Source: an uncultured Erysipelotrichaceae bacterium
Lineage (GTDB): Bacteria > Bacillota_I > Bacilli_A > Erysipelotrichales > Coprobacillaceae
Length of the DNA: 16,259 bases
NCBI GenBank assembly: GCA_947573745.1
Contig: CANPGX010000007.1
Span: forward strand, 1 to 16,259
Direction of reading: 5' to 3'
The position numbers and the translations under genes were made by a program. Positions 1 to 5,438 of this stretch are shown one piece after another; positions within the stretch are counted from its first letter, which is position 1, and every line of letters begins with the position of its first letter. The notes below the pieces were generated by a model. That model was given only the letters and a program-made list of their open reading frames with translations. It searched no databases and was not told where the DNA came from.

Positions 1-96
1 AAGTTATTCACATTTGTGAATAATTTTAGTTCACAATGTGAATAAGTGGTGAAAAAAATTTATGAATAATATTTATGGTCTATTTGTATTTTTATA

Positions 97-124
97 TTTA
101 TAATAAAAATAAATGAAATTTCAA
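97..124 (-). promoter_or_regulatory. Possible leftward promoter (toward the expected dnaA)
   Basis: On the minus strand there is TTGAAA at 124–119, a 16-nt spacer and TATAAA at 102–97. This would read leftward, where dnaA is expected. The stretch is so AT-rich that chance matches are likely, so this is only a candidate. Confidence 0.25.
99..104 (+). promoter_or_regulatory. Possible -10 element of the gene at 143
   Basis: A perfect TATAAT at 99–104 lies 38 nt before the chosen start codon. No good -35 hexamer is seen 16–18 nt upstream. It overlaps the candidate leftward -10 on the other strand. Confidence 0.35.
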
Positions 125-142
125 TAGATGAGGTTTATGCCG

Positions 143-1216
143 ATGAAAAAGAAAAGAATCATCATTTTAATAAGTTTTTTGTGTCTTTTGAGTTTAGGTT
201 ATTTTTTATATGATAGCCATGATATGCATGTATTGACAAAACAAATGACCCAGCGTTTATTTAGCGAAAATATTGTCAATCACAAAAATGCAGACATGTA
301 TTTAAATATCAGTACATGTTATGAAGATGATCAACCGACACATCCTAAAGTTATTTCATTTGATCAACCATGGAATGGTTATCGTTATTGGATGGCTTAT
401 ACGCCTTATTTATTTGGTAAAGATTATTATGAAAATCCTTGTATTGTTGTGAGTCAAGATATGATTCATTGGAATACGATTCAAGGCTATGAAAATCCTT
501 TAGAACCGGTACCTGATCAATATATTAAAGCAAAAATTTATAATTCGGATACACACTTAATTTATAATTCAGACACACATCAAATGGAATGCTGGTGGAG
601 ATATGTAGATGATACACAAGATAAAGTTATTATTTATAGAAAAGTCACGGAAGATGGTGTTCATTGGTCTGATAAAGAAGTTATTTTTGAAGAAGTAAGA
701 AGTCAGAAAGATTTTCTTTCTCTTTCTTTAATTTATGAAAATCAAATGTATCATCTATGGTATATTGATAAAAACAATACTATGAAATATTGTTCTGGAA
801 AAGATGCGCATCAATTTAATACACCAAGGAAAATTAATATTGAATATGAAAATCCACAATTAAGAAGTTGGCATTTTGACGTTATTCATACCGATCATGG
901 TTATGAAATGATCATGTCGGCATTTATTAAGGGAAAAAAGCATTTAACGATGAACTTATATTATGCTAGTTCACAAGATAATATTCATTATGATACCTTT
1001 AAAAAGATCTTAGGACCTAGTCAAGGAAATCAATTTGATAATAGTGGTATTTATAGGAGTAGTTTTATTTATAAAAATGGTTGTTATTATGTTTTTTATT
1101 CAGGTATATCCAAAGATGATCATCGTCATATTGGTTTAGCTTATGGAGAAGATATCTTTGATCTTCAAGGATTAAGAAAAGAAGACATCTCTAATTTTTT
1201 AAAAAAAGCAAAATAG
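143..1216 (+). CDS. Membrane-anchored beta-propeller (GH43/GH32-like) protein
   Basis: Protein of 357 residues. Residues 1–23 are a Lys-rich start followed by a hydrophobic segment (IIILISFLCLLSLGYF), so it is probably a signal anchor with the rest outside the cell. The remainder is rich in aromatic residues and has repeated beta-hairpin motifs such as YRYWMAYTPY, SQDMIHW, DGVHWSD, YHLWYID and YYVFYSG. These are typical of five-bladed beta-propeller glycosidase-like proteins (GH43/GH32 clan). Catalytic residues cannot be assigned by eye, so substrate and activity are unknown; a role on wall or capsule glycans is inference. ATG 143 is chosen because GAGG at 130–133 lies 9 nt before it; in-frame ATGs at 128 and 137 are less well placed. 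The gene lies between the origin and rpmH, with no clear terminator after it. Confidence 0.72.
   Translation: MKKKRIIILISFLCLLSLGYFLYDSHDMHVLTKQMTQRLFSENIVNHKNADMYLNISTCYEDDQPTHPKVISFDQPWNGYRYWMAYTPYLFGKDYYENPCIVVSQDMIHWNTIQGYENPLEPVPDQYIKAKIYNSDTHLIYNSDTHQMECWWRYVDDTQDKVIIYRKVTEDGVHWSDKEVIFEEVRSQKDFLSLSLIYENQMYHLWYIDKNNTMKYCSGKDAHQFNTPRKINIEYENPQLRSWHFDVIHTDHGYEMIMSAFIKGKKHLTMNLYYASSQDNIHYDTFKKILGPSQGNQFDNSGIYRSSFIYKNGCYYVFYSGISKDDHRHIGLAYGEDIFDLQGLRKEDISNFLKKAK
537..584 (+). repeat. 24-bp tandem duplication inside the propeller gene
   Basis: Two adjacent 24-bp units, 537–560 and 561–584, match at about 19 of 24 positions. They encode YNSDTHLI then YNSDTHQM (residues 133–148). The frame is kept, so this looks like an in-frame duplication in a loop or strand of the propeller. 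Confidence 0.75.
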
Positions 1217-1239
1217 CTTATACATTTTAACTTCAAATA

Positions 1240-1268
1240 TTGACTTATTCACATAAAACGTATAAAAT
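1240..1268 (+). promoter_or_regulatory. rpmH operon promoter
   Basis: TTGACT at 1240–1245, a 17-nt spacer and TAAAAT at 1263–1268 make a near-consensus sigma-A promoter. A DnaA-box 9-mer fills the first half of the spacer. Transcription would start near 1275 and give a leader of about 50 nt before rpmH. Confidence 0.75.
1245..1253 (+). promoter_or_regulatory. DnaA box within the rpmH promoter
   Basis: TTATTCACA is identical to the 9-mers at the left end of the window. It overlaps the last base of the -35 and occupies the spacer, so bound DnaA would be expected to block RNA polymerase. It could instead be an outlying box of the origin. Confidence 0.6.
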
Positions 1269-1326
1269 AATGGGGCATATGTTTACTGTGTATAAAAATA
1301 TATAGTATTTTGGAGGTGTAAAAAAG

Positions 1327-1461
1327 ATGAAAAGAACATATCAACCCAATAAGCGTAAAAGATCAAAAACGCATGGATTTAGAGCAAGAATGGCTACTGT
1401 AGGTGGCAGAAGAGTGCTTGCAAGACGTCGTAGAAAAGGAAGAAAAGTATTATCTGCTTAA
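1327..1461 (+). CDS. rpmH: 50S ribosomal protein L34
   Basis: A 44-residue protein beginning MKRTYQPNKRKRSKTHGF and ending RRRRKGRKVLSA, which is the standard L34 sequence and length. It is a highly basic protein of the large ribosomal subunit. The start at 1327 is fixed by the conserved N-terminus and by GGAGG at 1312–1316, spaced 10 nt. It is the first gene of the rpmH–rnpA–yidC–khpB block and sits right after the promoter at 1240–1268. An intrinsic terminator follows the stop codon directly, which probably makes rpmH transcripts more abundant than those of the genes downstream. Confidence 0.97.
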   Translation: MKRTYQPNKRKRSKTHGFRARMATVGGRRVLARRRRKGRKVLSA

Positions 1462-1462
1462 T

Positions 1463-1491
1463 AAAAAAACCACTTTAATGTGGCTTTTTTT
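1463..1491 (+). terminator. Terminator or attenuator between rpmH and rnpA
   Basis: CCAC (1470–1473) pairs with GTGG (1480–1483) around a 6-nt loop. The A-run before the stem and the seven-T run after it extend the pairing. The GC core is only 4 bp, so partial termination seems likely. The T-run ends 9 nt before the rnpA start codon. Confidence 0.6.
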
Positions 1492-1500
1492 CTAAAAAAG

Positions 1501-1851
1501 ATGAAAAAAGAATATCGCGTTAGAAAGAATGAAGACTTTCAGGTTATCATTCATCAAAAACACAGTATTTCATCAGCTCAGTTTGTCGTCTATTATGCAA
1601 AAAACAACTTAACACATGCAAGAATAGGTATTTCTGTCAGTAAAAAGTTAGGAAATGCTGTCATAAGAAATAAAATAAAGCGTCAATTGAGGATTATCGC
1701 AACAGAAATATTTGAAAAAAACAGTCAATACGATTATATTATTATTGTGAGAAAAAAATATTTAAATTATTCTTATCATGATAATAAAGAAAATCTTTTG
1801 AAACTTTATCAAAGGATAAAAAAAGAAATGGAGAAAAAAAATGAAACTTAA
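1501..1851 (+). CDS. rnpA: Ribonuclease P protein component
   Basis: A 116-residue basic protein, the usual RnpA length. It is the protein subunit of RNase P, which with the RNA subunit trims the 5' leader from pre-tRNAs. The family signature is present around residues 53–70: ISVSKKLGNAV followed by IRNKIKRQLR. It begins MKKEYRVRKNEDFQ, as RnpA proteins do, so ATG 1501 is chosen over GTG 1480, which lies inside the terminator stem. No Shine-Dalgarno sequence precedes the start; the upstream bases are the terminator T-run and an A-run, which predicts weak initiation. Its last 11 bases overlap yidC, indicating translational coupling. Confidence 0.95.
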   Translation: MKKEYRVRKNEDFQVIIHQKHSISSAQFVVYYAKNNLTHARIGISVSKKLGNAVIRNKIKRQLRIIATEIFEKNSQYDYIIIVRKKYLNYSYHDNKENLLKLYQRIKKEMEKKNET

Positions 1852-2713
1852 TAAAAAATGGTTAAGAGTCATGATGGTCATCGCCTTATTGGTTCTTGTG
1901 ACTGGATGTACTCAAAATATCGATGCTAATGGAAATATCCTTGCTGGTAGAGAAATTACAGAAGCAACTAAATGGACCTTAAAAGCAGGATGGTTTGATT
2001 TCTTATTTGTTATTCCTATTGCAAAACTTATTTTGTGGATTACAGATATGGTAGGCAATGTTGCTATTGGGGTCATTGCTGTAACTATTTTTGTCAATTT
2101 GTTGACTTTGCCAATTATGATCAAATCAACAGTATCTAATCAAAAAATGCAATTTATTCAACCAGAAGTTGAAAGAATTCAAAAGAAATACCGTGGTCGT
2201 AAAGATCAAGCTTCTCAATTAAGAATGTCTAATGAAATCAATGCGATTTATAAAAAACATGGTATTAGTATGTGGTCTTCATTCACCACTTTCTTAACAT
2301 TACCTATTATGATTGCTATGTGGTATGCTGTACAACGTTTACCAATCATGTATACTTCAAGCTTTTTAGGTATTAATATGGGTGTTAAGTTATGGGATAT
2401 GATTGTTAAATTTGAACCTATTTATATTATCTTATTAGTCATTGTTGCTATTGTACAATTTGCTTCTATTGAAATACCTAATATTTTAATGAGAAGAAAA
2501 CCACATTTCCGTGAATCGAGCCAAATGAAATCTATGAAATTTATGAATTATTTCATGGTCATTATGTTCGTTTATTTTGCATGTATCATGCCTTCAGCAA
2601 TGTCTATTTATTGGATTACAAACAGTATTATCAGTATTGTTCGTTCAGTCTATATTGATGTGAAGTATGGCGATACGATGACAAAAAAAGGATCCTATTT
2701 AGATCAAAAATAA
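1841..2713 (+). CDS. yidC: YidC/Oxa1 family membrane protein insertase (lipoprotein)
   Basis: A 290-residue insertase of the SpoIIIJ type, which inserts and folds membrane proteins with or without SecYEG. A lipobox LVTGC gives a lipidated Cys23 after cleavage. Hydrophobic segments fit the family's five-helix core (about 55–94, 145–166, 192–212, 235–255, 258–270). The stretch VTIFVNLLTLPIMIK aligns with the first core helix of SpoIIIJ, but Asn86 stands where the groove arginine normally is. The cytoplasmic loop (RIQKKYRGRKDQASQLRM…YKKHGIS) is recognisable, but the usual PLAGC segment after it has become MWSSFTTF. GGAG at 1830–1833 supports ATG 1841. It lies between rnpA and khpB, its usual place. 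Confidence 0.94.
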   Translation: MKLNKKWLRVMMVIALLVLVTGCTQNIDANGNILAGREITEATKWTLKAGWFDFLFVIPIAKLILWITDMVGNVAIGVIAVTIFVNLLTLPIMIKSTVSNQKMQFIQPEVERIQKKYRGRKDQASQLRMSNEINAIYKKHGISMWSSFTTFLTLPIMIAMWYAVQRLPIMYTSSFLGINMGVKLWDMIVKFEPIYIILLVIVAIVQFASIEIPNILMRRKPHFRESSQMKSMKFMNYFMVIMFVYFACIMPSAMSIYWITNSIISIVRSVYIDVKYGDTMTKKGSYLDQK

Positions 2714-2731
2714 CACGAGGAGGTGTGTAAG

Positions 2732-3337
2732 ATGAAAACATATAGTGCAAAAACAGTGCAAGAAGCTATTGAATTAGCATGTTTGGATTTAGGTGTAACA
2801 CCAGATGAACTTCATTACGAAGTTTTATTAGAGAAGAAAGGTTTGTTCTCTAAAAAAGCAGAAATTGAAGTTTATACAACTCAAATGATGATTGAATATA
2901 TTGAATCTTACGTGCGTCGTATATTAACAAATATGGAATTTGAGGTAGAAGTTGTTTCCTATATTCAGGATGATCGTATTTTCTGTAATATCAATACAGA
3001 TAATAACTCTATCTTGATTGGTAAAGGTGGTATTATCTTACGAGCCTTGAACTTTATTGTTCGTAACGCAGTTTCCTTAAACTTTAAAAAGCGTATTGAA
3101 TTAAGTTTGGATATTAATGGTTATCGAGAAAACCGTCATAAAAAGGTAGCTGGACTTGCTAAAAGATTAGGAAAGAGTGTTCAAAAAAATAAAATAGAAA
3201 TTCGTTTAGATCCTATGCCTTCAGATGAAAGAAAAGTCATGCATCAAGTGATTGCAGAAATGGATCATCTAAGAACTGAAAGTAAAGGGGAAGGAAAAGA
3301 TCGTTATTTAACGATTTATTATGATGAAAACAAATAG
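2732..3337 (+). CDS. khpB: RNA-binding protein KhpB (Jag/EloR)
   Basis: A 201-residue cytoplasmic RNA-binding protein. Residues 1–50 form the Jag-N domain (KTVQEAIELACLDLG, then EKKGLFSKKAEIEV). The KH domain has its GXXG loop as GKGG at 97–100. The C-terminal R3H domain shows the Arg-x3-His pair R167/H171 in DERKVMHQV. In streptococci this family works with KhpA to control cell elongation and wall synthesis; a similar role here is inference. ATG 2732 is preferred because GAGGAGG (2717–2723) lies just upstream; the GTG at 2723 overlaps that site. It is the last gene of the rpmH operon and is followed at once by a terminator. Confidence 0.95.
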   Translation: MKTYSAKTVQEAIELACLDLGVTPDELHYEVLLEKKGLFSKKAEIEVYTTQMMIEYIESYVRRILTNMEFEVEVVSYIQDDRIFCNINTDNNSILIGKGGIILRALNFIVRNAVSLNFKKRIELSLDINGYRENRHKKVAGLAKRLGKSVQKNKIEIRLDPMPSDERKVMHQVIAEMDHLRTESKGEGKDRYLTIYYDENK

Positions 3338-3364
3338 GAGTTATCTTAGGATAGCTCTTTTTTT
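3338..3364 (+). terminator. Terminator of the rpmH–khpB operon
   Basis: An 8-bp stem, GAGTTATC (3338–3345) with GATAGCTC (3350–3357), contains one G-T pair. It has a 4-nt loop and is followed by seven T. It begins directly after the khpB stop codon. Confidence 0.9.
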
Positions 3365-3415
3365 GTTGACTTCATAGGCTTTTTTATCATTTATTATAGC
3401 TAATAAAAAGGATTA

Positions 3416-3424
3416 TGCTATAAT
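3416..3424 (+). promoter_or_regulatory. Extended -10 promoter of the teichoic acid cluster
   Basis: TGCTATAAT is an extended -10 with a perfect TATAAT at 3419–3424. There is no good -35 at the right distance, which an extended -10 can tolerate. The predicted start near 3431 leaves a leader of about 32 nt with GAGG at 3451–3454 before ATG 3463. Confidence 0.6.
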
Positions 3425-3462
3425 AATAGGGCTATAAAATAAAAAAAGAAGAGGTTATCTAT

Positions 3463-4207
3463 ATGTTTAAAAGTATGAAATATGTATTCTTAGAAAATAT
3501 CCATAACTTTTATAGAACTTTTTCTATTGCCAAATATGAAATTTTGGCGGATATGAGATTCAAAATTAGGTTTATTTTGGAATTTTGCGCATCCCACGAT
3601 ACAGATTTTAACTTATTGGTTTGTTTTTGGCTGGATCATGCAAAATAATAATCACTATGAGGGTACGCCTTATTTAGATTGGCTTGTTGGCGGCATCATT
3701 GCTTGGTTTTTTATTAGTCCATGTATTACCAATGGCTGCTTAGCTATTTTTTCAAAAACCAATGTGATTACAAAAATGAAATTTCCGGTAAGTATTTTAC
3801 CAGCTACTGTCGTATTAAAGGAATTGTTTAATCATCTTTGTTTATTATCTATTGTCCTTTGTGCTGTGATGTTTGGCATTGCGTTGTCTATGACAACATC
3901 AGTATTGAATATGTTTACACGAGATTTTAGAAAAATGGTGCTCGCTTTTATGCGTTTATTAATGTATTTAACACCGATCCTTTGGCCCATTTCAAGATTT
4001 AAAAGTCATCCCACTTTAGGAATAATCATGAAATTAAATCCTATCTATTATATTGTTCAGGGATATCGAGATAGTTTTTTTGGGCAAAAATGGTTTTGGT
4101 CTCATCCAGTGATGACTCTTTATTTTTGGAGTGTTGTCTTCTTACTATTTGCTGTAGGAAGTTATTTAATGTATAAGTTTAAAAATAAATTTATTGATAT
4201 GATATAG
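3463..4207 (+). pseudogene. tagG: Teichoic acid exporter permease TagG, frameshifted
   Basis: This is the ABC-2 permease that exports wall teichoic acid with TagH. Residues 1–31, ending AKYEILADM, are normal for the family. The frame then runs into unrelated sequence and stops at 3646–3648. Reading from 3557 one base out of phase restores the family sequence (DSKLGLFWNFAHPTIQ, then TYWFVFGWIMQNNN) and continues to the stop at 4205–4207. Losing one GA from a GAGAGA run would explain the shift. The joined product is about 248 residues against about 270 usual; some 20–25 residues seem missing near 3877, between VLCAVMFG and IALSMTTSVL. A product starting at ATG 3638 would lack the first membrane segment. 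Either tagG is a recent pseudogene or the shift is a sequencing error. Confidence 0.85.
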
Positions 4208-4216
4208 GTGATCAAG

Positions 4217-5035
4217 ATGGAATATGCAGTTGAATTTGAACATGTATCCAAAATTTATAAATTAAAGCATAAAGAAGGTGTCAAAAAAGGTGAAAGACAA
4301 CAATTTTATGCCCTGAAAGATATTTCTTTTAAGATTCCTAAAGGGGAAGTGGTTGGAATTTTAGGAACAAACGGTTCAGGAAAATCAACGATGAGTGTTG
4401 TTTTAGCTGAGATTTCTGGCATTGATGAAGGAGAGATTCGGGTTCATGGTGAACAAGCGCTGATTGCGATCAATACAGGATTAAACAATCAGTTAACTGG
4501 ATTAGAAAATATTCGTGTTAAGGGAGCTTTATTAGGATTAAGTCGCAAGAGAATTGATGAGATTACGCAGGGTGTGATTGATTTTGCAGAAATCGGTGAT
4601 TTTTTATACCAACCTGTCAAAAAATATTCTAGTGGTATGAGATCGCGTCTAGGTTTCTCTATATCCTTATGTTTAAATCCAGATATTATCATTGTCGATG
4701 AAGCTTTATCTGTAGGAGATAAAGGTTTTGCGCAAAAATGTCTTCAACGGATGACAGAATTGAAAAATGAAGGTAAAACGATTATTTTTATTTCCCATTC
4801 ATTACCACAAGTGAGAGGTTTTTGTACCAAAGCGATATGGATCGAAGGTGGGCAAATGATGGAATATGGTGAAGTGAATGATGTTTGTGATCATTATTCT
4901 GCCTATGTTGATCATTACAATCAATTATCAGAAAAAGAAAAAAAAGATATTCTAGATAAAAAATTTCAAGATCGTTTGATCATAGAAAAGAAAAAAAATC
5001 TTTTAGAAAAAATAAAAGATATGATTTGGGGATAA
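4217..5035 (+). CDS. tagH: Teichoic acid exporter ATP-binding protein TagH
   Basis: A 272-residue ABC ATPase that powers export of teichoic acid through TagG. Walker A GTNGSGKST is at 50–58, the ABC signature SSGMRSRLGFSIS at 138–150, Walker B IIIVDE at 157–162 and the switch histidine H194 in FISHS. The SSGMRSRLGF signature is typical of the polysaccharide and teichoic acid exporter subfamily. The length fits the short form seen in staphylococcal TarH, without the long C-terminal part of B. subtilis TagH. ATG 4217 follows AGGTGAT; GTG 4208 lies within that site. It starts 9 nt after the tagG stop and looks fully intact even though tagG is broken. Confidence 0.93.
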   Translation: MEYAVEFEHVSKIYKLKHKEGVKKGERQQFYALKDISFKIPKGEVVGILGTNGSGKSTMSVVLAEISGIDEGEIRVHGEQALIAINTGLNNQLTGLENIRVKGALLGLSRKRIDEITQGVIDFAEIGDFLYQPVKKYSSGMRSRLGFSISLCLNPDIIIVDEALSVGDKGFAQKCLQRMTELKNEGKTIIFISHSLPQVRGFCTKAIWIEGGQMMEYGEVNDVCDHYSAYVDHYNQLSEKEKKDILDKKFQDRLIIEKKKNLLEKIKDMIWG

Positions 5036-5048
5036 AAGGGGATTGGCT

Positions 5049-5438
5049 ATGAAAAAAGTTATTACATATGGAACATTTGATTTATTTCATATTGGACATT
5101 TGAATATTTTAAAAAGGGCTAAGGCATTAGGTGATTATTTGATCGTAGCGATCAGCAGTGATGCATTTAATGCCATCAAAGGAAAGAAAGCTTATTATAG
5201 TGATCAGGAACGTATGGAAATTGTTAAGGCTATACGTTATGTTGATGAAGTCATCTTAGAAGAATCATGGGATCAAAAAGTAAGAGATGTTCAAGAACAT
5301 CAGGTAGATGTTTTTGTTATGGGGCATGACTGGGAAGGAAAATTTGATTTTTTAAAGGATTATTGTGAAGTGGTTTATTTACCTAGAACGGAAGGAATAT
5401 CTTCCACAAAAATTAAAGAAGATTTGAAGGTGAAATAA
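5049..5438 (+). CDS. tagD: Glycerol-3-phosphate cytidylyltransferase
   Basis: A 129-residue enzyme, the same length as B. subtilis TagD. It makes CDP-glycerol from CTP and sn-glycerol 3-phosphate, the activated precursor for poly(glycerol phosphate) teichoic acid. The nucleotidyltransferase motifs are complete: GTFDLFHIGH (8–17, catalytic HxGH at 14–17) and RTEGISST (113–120). ATG 5049 gives the standard MKKVITYGTFD start and follows a GGGGA stretch; TTG 5043 is rejected. It lies 13 nt after tagH and its stop codon abuts the next start. It supplies the substrate for the three phosphotransferase genes downstream. Confidence 0.96.
   Translation: MKKVITYGTFDLFHIGHLNILKRAKALGDYLIVAISSDAFNAIKGKKAYYSDQERMEIVKAIRYVDEVILEESWDQKVRDVQEHQVDVFVMGHDWEGKFDFLKDYCEVVYLPRTEGISSTKIKEDLKVK

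Larger units (their letters stand above)
1..127. other. Probable part of oriC: DnaA-box cluster and AT-rich stretch
   Basis: Exact 9-mers TTATTCACA lie at 4–12 (plus strand), 15–23 (minus) and 37–45 (minus). Weaker copies lie at 27–35 (plus, two mismatches) and 61–69 (minus, one mismatch). They form two head-to-head pairs, 4–12/15–23 and 27–35/37–45, with centres 10–12 nt apart, about one helical turn. From about 51 to 127 the sequence is nearly all A and T, as expected for an unwinding element. DnaA boxes (consensus TTATCCACA) upstream of rpmH are the known position of oriC in Bacillota. The left part of the origin and dnaA itself would lie outside the window. Which stretch unwinds is inference. 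Confidence 0.72.

Noticed and set aside
1480..1500. GTG start seven codons earlier for rnpA
   Set aside because: It lies in the terminator stem, has no ribosome site, and adds residues not seen at the start of RnpA proteins.
1912..2124. Antisense open frame inside yidC, and similar ones inside tagH (4489–4692), the third phosphotransferase gene (9304–9510), mnmE (10679–10861, 11179–11394, 11746–11970) and mnmG (14314–14514)
   Set aside because: They are short, lack ribosome sites and lie fully or mostly over well-recognised genes, so they are chance frames.
3550..3560. Programmed frameshifting to restore TagG
   Set aside because: A +1 shift would be needed, but there is no slippery run, stimulating hairpin or rare-codon context, and a TGA at 3554–3556 lies just upstream in the second frame.
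3463..3648. A separate small protein gene before the permease
   Set aside because: Its first 31 residues are the normal TagG start and the rest is out-of-frame sequence, so it is a piece of the broken tagG rather than a gene.
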